Of a stretch of DNA of 64,000 nt, positions 1 through 8,680 are shown in pieces (position 1 is the stretch's first letter; the number at the start of each line of letters is the position of its first letter). Position numbers and translations under genes: made by a program. Source of the DNA: UBA1952 sp965246855 (GTDB taxonomy: Bacteria > Bacteroidota > Bacteroidia > Chitinophagales > Chitinophagaceae); the NCBI GenBank assembly GCA_965246855.1, contig CBDFFP010000005.1, positions 806,001 through 870,000 on the forward strand, in the 5' to 3' direction. The notes under the pieces are model-generated. The model saw only the letters and a program-made list of their open reading frames with translations, had not been told where the DNA came from and did not search any database.

Positions 1-344
1 GCCCCGCCGCGCAGCCCATCCAGCAGGCCATGAACGAAAACAAAATCCTGATGGCCCACCGCATGGCCCATGAGGTGAAACAGCTCCAGATGCCTCTTTT
101 TGTGGTAGAGATGCCTTTGCGCGTGCTGTGGGATTTGTATGAAAAAGCAGATGCGCTGCCGGCAGAAACCCTCCAAAAGCTCCGCGCCCTTTGGGACACC
201 GTAGGCCGCAAGCGTTTCCCCATGTTTGTGGCCGCGCCCAACGACCTCTTTTCCTCAGATCCACTTGCGAAAACAACGGACGAAGCCTTTGCAGCGGCGC
301 TCCAGAACATGCCCGCCTCTGCGCGCAAAAGCATAGACTTGTAA
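1..344 (+). CDS. Uncharacterised protein, paralogue 1 of a tandem family (5' end outside window)
   Basis: The reading frame is open from the first bases of the window, and the residues before the first internal Met (PAAQPIQQA) align with the same position in the two following genes, so this is the C-terminal quarter of a longer protein that starts upstream. It shares with its neighbours the block AHRxA...EMPLRxLWxxYEKA, then LPxETLQKLRAxWDT, RRFPMF, and a terminal SxRKxIDL. No signal peptide or membrane segment is visible in this part. I do not recognise the family. It lies 36 bases upstream of paralogue 2 on the same strand and is probably cotranscribed with it. Confidence 0.8.
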   Translation, partial: PAAQPIQQAMNENKILMAHRMAHEVKQLQMPLFVVEMPLRVLWDLYEKADALPAETLQKLRALWDTVGRKRFPMFVAAPNDLFSSDPLAKTTDEAFAAALQNMPASARKSIDL

Positions 345-380
345 GTCCTAAGCGATAGAAAACTCCGCCTATTCCCTGCC

Positions 381-1562
381 ATGCAACTGTTTTATTTTCC
401 CGGCCTCAGTCATTCTTTTCATCCTTCCAGTGCCGCCATGCTGACGCGCATCAGCTATCTGCTGGCCGATACCACCTTGCTGGCACCGGAGACGCATTTC
501 CTCATGGATTTTGCCTTTACCGCCCGGGATTTGCCGTTCAGCAAGAAGATAGAGGCGGTCATTAACCACATAAACGGAACGTCGCCGGAACATGCTGCCG
601 TCATGCGCGGACACGCAGAAACCTACCGCCAAATGCGGGCGCTGAAACGCAAGGACAAGATGGCGCTTGTAATCATAAAGCAGTTTGAGAATCTGGTGGA
701 GCAGCAATTCAAGGACTATGTAACAACGCTGAACAAAACCTTCGCCGATTATGGCCTTGCACAGTTGCAGGAGATTATCTACGAAGACGCTATGCACTAC
801 TGCGATTTTGGCTTCAACCGTGCAGAGTCTCCCAAAGACAGAGAACTGAACGTGAGCGACATCCTGCAACTCAAAGGAGACGACCCGGAACAACCCGATG
901 GCGGCCCGCCCATAGAAGACCGTGCCTTTCTGCTACCTGCCGAGTTTTTAACTACCGATGCGCCGCCCATGAACCGCCTGCGCTCCATAGAAAAAGCTTT
1001 TGAAGAAGACGCAGAAGCGGATGATGCACAAATACTTTGGGCCGAGCCGCTGCTGACGCTCTCCACCGGCATTCAGGCCATGAACGCAACAGAGCTTCGG
1101 GCCGTGCGTCAGGAATTGCACACGCCGGGCAGCGCCTTCCGCCGCGCCGCCGATGAATGGATAGCAGGTGGATACCACAACCAGCGCAGCCCGCGCGAAA
1201 GTGCCCGCTTTGTGGCCGACACGTTGAAGCCCGCCACCGCGCCGCTGCAAGAGGCCATTGCGCAAAACAAAATCCTCGGCGCCCACCGGCTGGCCACCTC
1301 CGGCACGGCAACAGACGACATGCAGCTTTTCGCCGCCGAGATGCCCTTGAACGCCGTGTGGGCGTTCTATGAAAGAGCAAAAGGACTGGAAGAAGAAACG
1401 CTTCAAAAGCTGCGCGCCGTCTGGGATACAGCGGGCGCGCGTCGCTTCCCCATGTTTATCCTCAACATGCCTTTGACAAAAACAAACCCCAATACCGGAG
1501 AAAATACCGCCGCGCCGGAAGGAGAAATTCCAACCTCGATTCGCAAGCGCATAGACCTTTAA
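381..1562 (+). CDS. Uncharacterised protein, paralogue 2 of a tandem family (393 aa)
   Basis: Full-length member of the family, starting MQLFYFPG like paralogue 3. Shared landmarks in order: MQLFYFPG at the start, a hydrophobic SYLLAD segment near residue 25, a Lys-rich KRKDKMALxxxKxFE stretch near residue 95, LPAEFL near 190, WAEPLL near 225, ATELRAVRQEL near 237, then AHRLA, EMPLNAVWAFYERA and a terminal SIRKRIDL. It looks soluble: no signal peptide or clear transmembrane helix. Function unknown. Short spacing (36 and 22 bases) to its neighbours suggests one operon leading into the NYN ribonuclease gene. The sequence between paralogues differs a lot, so the duplications are old or fast evolving. 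Confidence 0.85.
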   Translation: MQLFYFPGLSHSFHPSSAAMLTRISYLLADTTLLAPETHFLMDFAFTARDLPFSKKIEAVINHINGTSPEHAAVMRGHAETYRQMRALKRKDKMALVIIKQFENLVEQQFKDYVTTLNKTFADYGLAQLQEIIYEDAMHYCDFGFNRAESPKDRELNVSDILQLKGDDPEQPDGGPPIEDRAFLLPAEFLTTDAPPMNRLRSIEKAFEEDAEADDAQILWAEPLLTLSTGIQAMNATELRAVRQELHTPGSAFRRAADEWIAGGYHNQRSPRESARFVADTLKPATAPLQEAIAQNKILGAHRLATSGTATDDMQLFAAEMPLNAVWAFYERAKGLEEETLQKLRAVWDTAGARRFPMFILNMPLTKTNPNTGENTAAPEGEIPTSIRKRIDL

Positions 1563-1584
1563 AAAGAAAAACCCTTCCCGGCCC

Positions 1585-2787
1585 ATGCAACTGTTCTATT
1601 TTCCCGGCCACCTCCACGCAAGCTTCAGCCCTGTCTGCCTGGGCACGGCATTCCGCGTGGGCTTCCTGCTTGCCGACGTGGCCATCACCACCGGGCAGGC
1701 GCGGATGATGATTGATATTCACCTGCCGGAACACAAAGTAAGCGATGCCGCAAAGCTGAAAAAGGTACTGGATTTGTTTACCCATCAGGCGCCCGATCTG
1801 GCCCGGCGGTTGCGGGAGCTTTCCGTCATTGCCAGAGGGATAAGCACCCAAAAGCGCAAAGACAAAAAGATGCTTTTCGCCCTCAAAAAGTACGAAGAGA
1901 GTCTCGAGATAAACTACGGCGTTTACAAGGATTGTGTCCTCCGCAGCCTGCTTCCGCATAAGCTCCTGCCCCTGCGCGATTTACTCACAGATGCCGCTGT
2001 GCGGAACTATCTCTCCCACGACAGCCAACCGGAAAATAATCACACAGACTACACTGCGCTCAGCCGGATTCTCCAGATGCAGGGCAACAAAACCGACCAT
2101 CAGAACGGCGTGGAGGACGTGGTCTTTATCCTGCCCGCTGATTTTCTCGCCCCCAGCGGCCTGCCGTCCGGCGCGGGCAGCATCGCGCAGGCCCTGCCGG
2201 AGGGACAATCCCCGGAAACCGACGAGGAAGCCGTGTGGATAGAGCCACTGCTTATGTTCCCCAACCTCAGCACCGTGGAGCCTGCCGAGTTGCAGGCCGT
2301 GCGCCGGCAACTGCGCGCGCCCGGCGAAACATTTCGTAAGGCGGTGGATACATGGCTTGCCAACTGCCACCACAATCGCCACAGCGTGCGCGAGCGTGCC
2401 CGCTTTTTCGAAGAAGTCATTCGCCCCGCCGCACAACCCGTGCAGCACGTTATTGAAGAAGACCGGATGCTCGCGGCCCACCGCCTTGCTTTTGCGGCAG
2501 AAGAATCCGCCACCGTGATGATTTTCGCTGCCGAGATGCCCCTGCGCGCCCTATGGGCTTTTTATGAAAAAGAAGAAGCCCTTCCGCCGGAAACAATGGC
2601 GGCGTTGCGCGCCGTCTGGAACACAGAAGGACTCCGCCGATTCCCCATGTTGCTCATCGGCCCCGCAGGCGCCGGAGCCGATTTTGTAGAACAAGCAGCG
2701 CGGCAAGCACTGCTTTCTCCTGCCGCCGACACAGCGCAACCAGAAGAAAATCCCGCTTCCGTGCGCAAGCGCATAGACCTTTTCTAA
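1585..2787 (+). CDS. Uncharacterised protein, paralogue 3 of a tandem family (400 aa)
   Basis: Same architecture as paralogue 2: MQLFYFPG start, VGFLLAD, a Lys-rich KRKDKKMLFALKKYEE segment, LPADFL, WIEPLL, PAELQAVRRQL, FRKAVDTWL, AHRLAF, EMPLRALWAFYEKEE and a terminal SVRKRIDLF. The middle third (near residues 140-215) is the most divergent part between paralogues. No signal peptide, no transmembrane helix and no known catalytic motif was seen. The stop codon is 27 bases before the start of the NYN ribonuclease-like gene. The product could be a regulator, a binding partner or an immunity-type protein for that gene, but this is only inference from position. Confidence 0.85.
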   Translation: MQLFYFPGHLHASFSPVCLGTAFRVGFLLADVAITTGQARMMIDIHLPEHKVSDAAKLKKVLDLFTHQAPDLARRLRELSVIARGISTQKRKDKKMLFALKKYEESLEINYGVYKDCVLRSLLPHKLLPLRDLLTDAAVRNYLSHDSQPENNHTDYTALSRILQMQGNKTDHQNGVEDVVFILPADFLAPSGLPSGAGSIAQALPEGQSPETDEEAVWIEPLLMFPNLSTVEPAELQAVRRQLRAPGETFRKAVDTWLANCHHNRHSVRERARFFEEVIRPAAQPVQHVIEEDRMLAAHRLAFAAEESATVMIFAAEMPLRALWAFYEKEEALPPETMAALRAVWNTEGLRRFPMLLIGPAGAGADFVEQAARQALLSPAADTAQPEENPASVRKRIDLF

Positions 2788-2802
2788 GCCCTCGCAGGCG
2801 CG

Positions 2803-2810
2803 TATCTTGC
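2803..2810 (+). promoter_or_regulatory. Candidate -7 box, near-leaderless
   Basis: TATCTTGC matches the Bacteroidota -7 consensus TAnnTTTG at six of eight positions and lies only four bases before the GTG start of the NYN gene. A transcript from it would start at or beside the start codon. It would give the NYN gene its own promoter inside the operon. Confidence 0.4.
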
Positions 2811-2814
2811 CCGG

Positions 2815-4212
2815 GTGAAAAATCCTTCCCAAGCCCCCAAACCCGCCTGGCAGTATTTCAAAGCCACGCTCGACAGCAGCGCCTTCCTGATGCAACTTTC
2901 CGCGCTGTCCGACTTTGTGAGGCTGGCCGAAATGCAATCCGCAAAAGCCGTGTTTTTATTGGGCGAAGATGCTTCCGGCATTCCCGCTCACTTTGCCATC
3001 CCCTACAACGGCGGCCTCTTGCAACAAGCCGCGCAAGGCTTCCGAACCCTCGAAGAATACGCCGCCGCCCGCAGTGCCGGATTCACCGAAGCCACCGAAT
3101 ACCACTCCGCAATAACCGCAGGCTACCAACGCTACGACGATTATAAACTGGCCGTGGACACGGGCATCACCGAAGCCGACACCGTAACGGAAATGAAGAA
3201 GCGCGGCTTCGTAGAAGGCTTTGCGCAGTGGCAGGAGATAAAGGAAGAAATGCCCGACATCGGCGCGGTCTCCAATCCCTATGAGCTGTATCAGGAAGCA
3301 AAAGCGCGCCATTTTGAAGACTGGGAAACCCTGCGGGATGCGCTTCAGAAAGGCTTCTCTCAGGCACACGATTATCAGGTCGCCAAAGGCAAAGGATTCC
3401 CTGATGCAAAAACATACGAAGGCGCACTGGCGCGCGGGCTGACCTCCATGGAAGAATACAATTTTGCCGAAGAACACCACCTGCGCGACGCCCGCGACAT
3501 CCGCGTGTTCAGCGAGCTGGCCGTTGCGCTGGGCGGCCCGGAAATGCCTTTTGACCAGAAGGTGCTGCTCATTCTGCTTTCCCGCCTGGAGCAAGGCAAG
3601 CGCGCTTCGGCCAACAAACTATGGGAGCATCTGGGCCGGATGAAAGACGAACACCGCTACGAAGACACAAGCGAAATGCCGCGCTGGTTTACCCAAGCCA
3701 TGCAGAGCCGCGAAGAGATGATTTCCTTTCTTTCCGGCAACGACATAGCGAAAGGCTACGGAAGCTATGACGGCGATGGCGAGTTCTTTGAAATCAAGCG
3801 CCTGCGCGACCGCGAAGTGGTGCTCGATGGCAGTAACGTGGCCTACAACAGCGCCAACCGCAAAGACCAGAAGCCCCGCGTGGCCAACATCCTCCTGATG
3901 GTCCGCTTCCTGAAAACAAAAGGCTTTGAGCGCGTCTCCGTTATCTCCGACGCATCGCTGCGCCACCGCATAGAAGACCCGGAAAAACTGCCGGAGCTGG
4001 AGGAAGCTGCCGAATACATTGAAGCCCCTGCCGAGAAGCCCGCCGACGTGTTCATCATTCAGCATGTGCGCAACACCCATTGCCTCCTGGTGAGCAACGA
4101 CACCTTTCGGGAGTGGAAAACACAGGAACCCTGGGTAGCGGAGAACATTGATTATTACCGGCTGACTTTCCTAATACGCGGCGAGGAAGTGATTATGCCC
4201 GATGTGGCGTAG
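2815..4212 (+). CDS. Protein with 14-residue repeats and C-terminal Zc3h12a-like NYN ribonuclease domain
   Basis: 465 residues from a GTG start. The C-terminal third carries a NYN/PIN-type nuclease fold like that of Zc3h12a (Regnase) RNases: VVLDGSNVA with Asp338 and Asn341, VSVISDASLRHRI with Asp379, ADVFI with Asp411, and LLVSNDTFREW with Asp429, which together make the expected acidic metal site. About residues 75-240 consist of near-regular 14-residue repeats of the pattern GFxxxxEYxxAxxx (for example GFRTLEEYAAARSA, GFTEATEYHSAITA, GFPDAKTYEGALAR), probably helical and possibly a binding platform. RNA cleavage is inferred from the family. It follows three tandem paralogues of unknown family and may act with them. 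An internal ATG at residue 26 is a possible alternative start. Confidence 0.85.
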   Translation: MKNPSQAPKPAWQYFKATLDSSAFLMQLSALSDFVRLAEMQSAKAVFLLGEDASGIPAHFAIPYNGGLLQQAAQGFRTLEEYAAARSAGFTEATEYHSAITAGYQRYDDYKLAVDTGITEADTVTEMKKRGFVEGFAQWQEIKEEMPDIGAVSNPYELYQEAKARHFEDWETLRDALQKGFSQAHDYQVAKGKGFPDAKTYEGALARGLTSMEEYNFAEEHHLRDARDIRVFSELAVALGGPEMPFDQKVLLILLSRLEQGKRASANKLWEHLGRMKDEHRYEDTSEMPRWFTQAMQSREEMISFLSGNDIAKGYGSYDGDGEFFEIKRLRDREVVLDGSNVAYNSANRKDQKPRVANILLMVRFLKTKGFERVSVISDASLRHRIEDPEKLPELEEAAEYIEAPAEKPADVFIIQHVRNTHCLLVSNDTFREWKTQEPWVAENIDYYRLTFLIRGEEVIMPDVA

Positions 4213-4259
4213 CGTGGAAGAATGGTCTTTCTTATCTCCCCAACTTTTTCCGCTTCCCT

Positions 4260-4817
4260 ATGAACGCCGCCTTCTACCTTATCTACGCGCTTTTCGCGCT
4301 TTCCGAAATCCTCATCAGCCGCCTTTTGCGCTCCAACGCCGCCGAGCAAAAGGCCGACAAACGCTCCCTGCCCCTGCTTTGGGTGGTGATTGTGGGAAGC
4401 CTCAGCGCCGCCGTTTGGGTAGCGTTCAATACCTATCAGCCTATTGATTCTTCCGGGCGCGTTCCTTACGTCGGGCTGGCGCTGATGGTAGCGGGAATGG
4501 CCCTGCGTTGGACAGTTATCCGCTCGCTCGGCAGGCTGTTTACGGTAGACGTAGCCATCCGCGAGGCGCATGTTTTAAAGACCGACGGGCTGTACCGGCT
4601 TGTGCGTCATCCTTCCTACTCAGCGCTGGCGACGGTGTTTCTGGGCTTCGGGCTGTCGCTCAACAACTGGTATTCGTTGCTGCTCGTCATGGTTCCGGTA
4701 GTTCCGGCTTTGATGTATCGCATCCGGGTGGAAGAAGCCGCCCTCACGGCGCATTTCGGCGCGGAATACGAAGCCTATAAAGCACGGACAAAGGCGTTGA
4801 TTCCGGGGGTGCTTTGA
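4260..4817 (+). CDS. Isoprenylcysteine carboxyl methyltransferase (ICMT/PEMT)-family membrane methyltransferase
   Basis: 185 residues with about five hydrophobic segments. The family signature is in the C-terminal half: GLYRLVRHPSYSALA, then a hydrophobic helix, then RIxxEEAALTAHFGAEYEAYKAR, which is the SAM-binding and catalytic region of integral-membrane methyltransferases such as ICMT and phospholipid N-methyltransferases. Bacterial members methylate varied small or lipid substrates, so the substrate cannot be named. It starts 47 bases after the NYN gene on the same strand. The next gene is convergent. Confidence 0.85.
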   Translation: MNAAFYLIYALFALSEILISRLLRSNAAEQKADKRSLPLLWVVIVGSLSAAVWVAFNTYQPIDSSGRVPYVGLALMVAGMALRWTVIRSLGRLFTVDVAIREAHVLKTDGLYRLVRHPSYSALATVFLGFGLSLNNWYSLLLVMVPVVPALMYRIRVEEAALTAHFGAEYEAYKARTKALIPGVL

Positions 4818-4842
4818 GGGGAAAAGAGCGTCGTAAAAAGCC

Positions 4843-5403
4843 TTACTTCATCGGCTTGTTCTTCACAATCATCAGCTCCACCACATACGGCTCCCCGCTC
4901 TCATACGGTTCCGGCACCGCAACCGATACCATCGCTTCCCCCTCGCCCATGCGCGGAGAAAAACTCGTCTCCGTCCGGAAAGAACTTTTGGTTTCCATGC
5001 CGGGATACTTCTTCGTGTCTATACAGGCGTTTATCTGCTTCAAAAGGTCTTTGTAAGCCGCCATCGCCGCCTCCTTTTTGGGAATCGGTGCCGTCCGCGC
5101 CAGAAACAGAATAACAGAAGATTCATCCACAATAAAATGCTGAGCAAACCCGGTCAGCGTAGCCTTGCTCCTGAAGCTATCCGCCTGAATCACCTCGCCC
5201 CGATAAGATTTCAGATCCATGTTGGCCGTCTCCAGCATCGCCATAATGTCCTGAATAGTTTTACAATTGCCGTCATCAGCCGCATTCGGGGCAGGCGCAT
5301 TTGCCGAAGCGTCAGACGTGCTTTTGGCGTTGGCAGATTTTTGGGCGCAGGCCGTAGTTTGAACCAGGCAGGCAGCAGCCGCTACCAGAAAGAGTTTCTT
5401 CAT
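4843..5403 (-). CDS. Exported hypothetical protein, possible lipoprotein
   Basis: 186 residues. The N-terminus MKKLFLVAAAACLVQTTACAQ is a signal peptide, and Cys19 could be lipidated, but the lipobox (TTAC) is weak. A low-complexity Ala/Ser/Asn linker follows to about residue 45. The rest is a mixed domain with two further cysteines (NCKTI and NACID) that might pair. No family recognised. A -7 box lies 27 bases upstream of the start codon. Confidence 0.75.
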   Translation of the reverse strand: MKKLFLVAAAACLVQTTACAQKSANAKSTSDASANAPAPNAADDGNCKTIQDIMAMLETANMDLKSYRGEVIQADSFRSKATLTGFAQHFIVDESSVILFLARTAPIPKKEAAMAAYKDLLKQINACIDTKKYPGMETKSSFRTETSFSPRMGEGEAMVSVAVPEPYESGEPYVVELMIVKNKPMK

Positions 5404-5429
5404 GAAGAAAGAGAAATAAAAAGAAGCGC

Positions 5430-5437
5430 CGAAGATA
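5430..5437 (-). promoter_or_regulatory. Candidate -7 box for the exported hypothetical protein
   Basis: Read on the minus strand the sequence is TATCTTCG, close to TAnnTTTG, with a leader of about 20 bases before the ATG. Confidence 0.45.
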
Positions 5438-5466
5438 AGCGGAAAGGTCAGGGGTATATGTTATCT

Positions 5467-6627
5467 TCAAAACACCCGCCGCGCCTCCCCAATTTCCGCC
5501 TCTTCTATCCACACCACACCCGGCTTTTTCCCCACTTCAAAAGAGCCAATTTCTCCCTCCATTCCCAACGCCCGCGCCCCGTTCCGCGTCCCCCAGCGCA
5601 GCAGCGTTTCCCAGGAAATCCGGGGGAAATAAAGCTTCAGAATTTGCAACTCCGCCAACACCGAAAGCTGATGATTGGAAGAAAGGCTATCCGTCCCGAT
5701 AGAGATATTTTCCGTCGTGCGCTGGAGCATATCCACGTCCGGCAACCGGCCTTCAATGTAGCGGTTGGCATTCGGGCACAAGCACCAAAACACGTTGGAA
5801 AAGCGCGCTTCCGTCTGCCGGATTTCCGCTTCCGTCGTAAACGTGTTATGCACCAAGAGCAACGGTTTTTCGGAGGGAAGAAAGCCGCTCCAAACGCCCA
5901 GCGCCTTGCGTCCGTAAGGCCTCCAGGAGGAAACATCTATTCCCAGACTTTCCAATAGAAAAGGAACGCCGCCGCTGCCGTCTTCATAAAAAAGGTTCTC
6001 GCCTTCCGTCTCCTGATTATGCACCGAAAACCGCGCCGATTCTGCTGCATTTCCAATCCTTTCAAACAACTCTTTGGAGACGGAATAAGGCGCGTGCGGA
6101 GTAATACTTTGGCCGTGCATTCCTGTTGTTTTACGCTGCGATTCATACGCTTCCCAAACGCTTTGTGCCCCCTCAAAAGCGCGCGCTGCACCTTGCGGCG
6201 CAAAGCCCAGTGCCTCCACAAACGTGTGAAACCGCATCTTCCCGCATTCCCGCAAATCCAGCGCGTCCGCCGTGTTAGCAATATCGCCCACCGCCACCAC
6301 ACCTGCATCGTACATCGCCTCAAAAGCATCCAAGCGCGCCCTCTTTTTCACTTCCTCCGTTGCGCCGCGCTGCGAGATAACCTGTTGCAGAAAAACCATC
6401 AGCCCCGTTCCTTCCGGCACCGCGCCTTTCAGGTGGGAAAGCTCCAGATGGCAATGCGCATTCACAAAGCCGGGACACAAAATGCCTGCTTTAAAAACGC
6501 GGTCAGGAGTCTTGCCGGAATTGGGCGAATGCAAGGCAAGAACCATCCCCGAATCGTCGGTTTCCAATAGTGTCCCTTCGGGCAAAAAATGGAAGCCGTC
6601 GTGGATTTGCGGAGCAAGAAAAATCAT
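5467..6627 (-). CDS. Amidohydrolase-superfamily deaminase/hydrolase
   Basis: 386 residues of the metal-dependent amidohydrolase superfamily (MtaD/TrzA/guanine-deaminase branch). Metal-site motifs are present in order: GFVNAHCHLELSHL (HxH) near residue 55, TPHAPYSVS near 178, LLVHNTF near 257, and the catalytic Asp in SIGTDSLSSN near 310. The C-terminus (GARALGMEGEIGSFEVGKKPGVVWI) is the typical return to the beta-sandwich domain. Related Bacteroidota proteins are annotated as cytosine- or aminofutalosine-type deaminases; the substrate cannot be decided here and no menaquinone gene is adjacent. A -7 box sits five bases before the ATG. Confidence 0.85.
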   Translation of the reverse strand: MIFLAPQIHDGFHFLPEGTLLETDDSGMVLALHSPNSGKTPDRVFKAGILCPGFVNAHCHLELSHLKGAVPEGTGLMVFLQQVISQRGATEEVKKRARLDAFEAMYDAGVVAVGDIANTADALDLRECGKMRFHTFVEALGFAPQGAARAFEGAQSVWEAYESQRKTTGMHGQSITPHAPYSVSKELFERIGNAAESARFSVHNQETEGENLFYEDGSGGVPFLLESLGIDVSSWRPYGRKALGVWSGFLPSEKPLLLVHNTFTTEAEIRQTEARFSNVFWCLCPNANRYIEGRLPDVDMLQRTTENISIGTDSLSSNHQLSVLAELQILKLYFPRISWETLLRWGTRNGARALGMEGEIGSFEVGKKPGVVWIEEAEIGEARRVF

Positions 6628-6632
6628 GGAGG

Positions 6633-6640
6633 CGAAGGTA
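6633..6640 (-). promoter_or_regulatory. Candidate -7 box, near-leaderless, amidohydrolase gene
   Basis: Minus-strand TACCTTCG lies five bases upstream of the ATG, so the transcript would carry almost no leader. Confidence 0.45.
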
Positions 6641-6692
6641 GGCGACCCGCGAAACGGATGCCGTTTCCAAAACCCTACCCGGTTCTTGTGCC

Positions 6693-6724
6693 AAAAAAAG
6701 AACCCCGCTGTCAGCGGGGTTCTT
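6693..6724 (-). terminator. Rho-independent terminator of the pseudouridine synthase gene
   Basis: A 12-bp perfect stem (AAGAACCCCGCT / AGCGGGGTTCTT) with a 3-base loop is followed on the minus strand by a run of seven T. It lies directly downstream of the RluB-type gene and upstream of the amidohydrolase promoter. Confidence 0.85.
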
Positions 6725-6748
6725 ACGGAAATCCTCTTTTGTCTGAAA

Positions 6749-8632
6749 TCACCCCTTAAAGTGCTTCAGCAAAATCACTTCTTTCTCCGTCAAGAGGCGG
6801 TATTTCCCGCGCGGTACGTTCTTCTTCGTCAGCCCGGCAAACATCACGCGGTCGAGCTTTTCCACCACGTATCCCAGATGCTCAAACATGCGCCGCACAA
6901 TGCGGTTGCGCCCGCTGTGAATCTCAATCCCTATCTCGCTTTTGCTTTCCAAATACGCCACTTCGTCGGCCTTTATCTCGCCGTCTTCCAGCGTGATGCC
7001 CGTCGCCAATGCTTCTAAATCCGCCTTCGTCACGTCCTTGTCCACCGTTACCTGATAAATCTTCTTGCACTCGTATTTCGGATGCGTCAGGCGCTGCGCC
7101 AGGTCGCCGTCGTTGGTCAGTAAAAGCACGCCCGTCGTGTTGCGGTCAAGGCGGCCCACCGGGTACAATCTTTCGGCTTCCACGCTCTGCACCAGCTCCA
7201 TCACCGTGTGGCGCTCGGCCTCGTCTTCGGTCGTCGTGATAAAGCCTTTCGGCTTGTTCAGCAGCACATACACCTTCGCCACTTCCGGCTTCACCACGCG
7301 GCCTTCGTGCGTCACCACATCGCCCGGCTGTACGCGGTAGCCCGGCGTCAGCAACACTTCGCCGTTTACCGAGACCTTGCCGCTCTTCACGATTTCGCCC
7401 GCCTCGCGCCGGCCACAAATGCCTGCGTGAGACAGGTATTTGTTCAGCGTCATGCCCGTGCCTTCGGCAGCCGGTTTCTCGTCGCCTTCCCGGAACGTGC
7501 GGCGGCGTGGTTTCGGGCCGGATGTTTCGCCGGTTTCGCCGGAATCTTTGCGTGGACGGTCACTGCCGTAAGCCGTTTTCCGGTCACTTTTTTCGCCTGT
7601 GCGGAAAGACTTTTTCTCGTAAGATTTTCCTTCGCCGTCGGAAGTGCGATAAGGTTTTTTCTCGTAGGATTTTCCTGTTGAGCCATCCGCTCCTTCGGGC
7701 TTTTCGTAGCTGCGTTTTGCGGGTGGAAAAGTGCTGCCTTCTCCCCCGGGCTTCCGGTCATACGGTCTTTTTCCGGCGCGGGACGAAGGTTTCCGGTCTT
7801 CTCCTTCGCGCTTTACGAATGGTCTTCTTTCGCTGCCTTCGCGCTTTTCAAATGGTTTGCGCTCGCCGCCTTCCCGTTTTTCAAAAGGTTTCCGCTCTTC
7901 GCCTTCCCGCTTCTGAAAAGGCTTTCTCTCGCCACCTTCCCGCTTCTCAAAAGGCTTGCGTTCCCCACGCGGTGCGTCTGCATTGTACGGTTTCCGCTCT
8001 CCGCCTTCGCGCTGTCCATAAGATTTTCTTTCGCCGCCCTCCCGGTTTTGAAAGGGCTTTCTTTCCCCGGAAAAAGAGGTACGCTTTTCGCCCCCTTCTG
8101 TGCGGTTAAAACTGCTGCGCTCTTTCCGTTCAAATCCACCCGCGTCCGGCTTTTCACCGCCGGAATAAGGCTTGCGAAAACCTTCTTTTTTAGAGAAATC
8201 GTTGCTGCCTTCCCGTTTTTGATAAGGTCGCTTTTCGCCGTCTTCTTTTTTATAGAAAGGTTTTCTTTCGCCCCCTTCTTTATCGGAAAAAGGCTTTTTC
8301 CATTCGCCTGCACGTTTGTCCGCAAAAGGTTTTCTTTCTCCGCCTTCCCGTGAAGAGAAAGAGCGTTTCCGGTCTGCTCCTGCACCCTCCTCTTTTTTAT
8401 AGAAAGGCTTGCGCTCTCCACCGCTGTTTCCGTCTCTGGAACCAAATGATTTTTTCCGCTCTCCGGTACCGTCGTCTTTTTTAAAGAACGGCTTTCTGCC
8501 TTCCCCATCACCTTCGCGGCGTGGTGCGCGTTCCGGCTTCCGGTCGCCATAATTAGAAGTATAGGCGCGCTCTTCGCCCTCGGCTTTTTGGTCGGGACGG
8601 AGCGGAATGCGGTTACGCTGGGGCTTTTTCAC
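6749..8632 (-). CDS. rluB: RluB-family 23S rRNA pseudouridine synthase with long low-complexity N-terminal extension
   Basis: The last ~240 residues form a complete RluB/RsuA-type enzyme: an S4 RNA-binding domain (LNKYLSHAGICGRREAGEIV), then the catalytic motif VGRLDRNTTG with its Asp, KKIYQVTV, and SGRNRIVRRMFEHLGY. It should isomerise a uridine in 23S rRNA. The ~385 residues before it are an Arg/Lys/Glu/Gly-rich tail built on degenerate GERKPFxKREG repeats, likely disordered and RNA-binding. Start: an open frame continues to position 8890 but overlaps the divergent thioredoxin gene and its promoter; the GTG at 8632 (VKKPQRNRIPLRP) lies six bases after a good -7 box, so I use it, giving 627 residues. 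Confidence 0.88.
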   Translation of the reverse strand: MKKPQRNRIPLRPDQKAEGEERAYTSNYGDRKPERAPRREGDGEGRKPFFKKDDGTGERKKSFGSRDGNSGGERKPFYKKEEGAGADRKRSFSSREGGERKPFADKRAGEWKKPFSDKEGGERKPFYKKEDGEKRPYQKREGSNDFSKKEGFRKPYSGGEKPDAGGFERKERSSFNRTEGGEKRTSFSGERKPFQNREGGERKSYGQREGGERKPYNADAPRGERKPFEKREGGERKPFQKREGEERKPFEKREGGERKPFEKREGSERRPFVKREGEDRKPSSRAGKRPYDRKPGGEGSTFPPAKRSYEKPEGADGSTGKSYEKKPYRTSDGEGKSYEKKSFRTGEKSDRKTAYGSDRPRKDSGETGETSGPKPRRRTFREGDEKPAAEGTGMTLNKYLSHAGICGRREAGEIVKSGKVSVNGEVLLTPGYRVQPGDVVTHEGRVVKPEVAKVYVLLNKPKGFITTTEDEAERHTVMELVQSVEAERLYPVGRLDRNTTGVLLLTNDGDLAQRLTHPKYECKKIYQVTVDKDVTKADLEALATGITLEDGEIKADEVAYLESKSEIGIEIHSGRNRIVRRMFEHLGYVVEKLDRVMFAGLTKKNVPRGKYRLLTEKEVILLKHFKG

Positions 8633-8638
8633 GGGGCG

Positions 8639-8646
8639 CGAAGGTA
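8639..8646 (-). promoter_or_regulatory. Candidate -7 box, near-leaderless, rluB
   Basis: Minus-strand TACCTTCG ends six bases before the GTG start. This placement was the main reason for choosing that start codon. Confidence 0.5.
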
Positions 8647-8680
8647 GGGAACAGGAAATAGGGACGAAGGAGTAGAGATT

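Noticed and set aside
7507..8550. Open frames over the low-complexity tail of the pseudouridine synthase, including antisense ones
   Set aside because: The sense tail is in frame with the enzyme, with good codon variety; the others are shadows of the same repeats.
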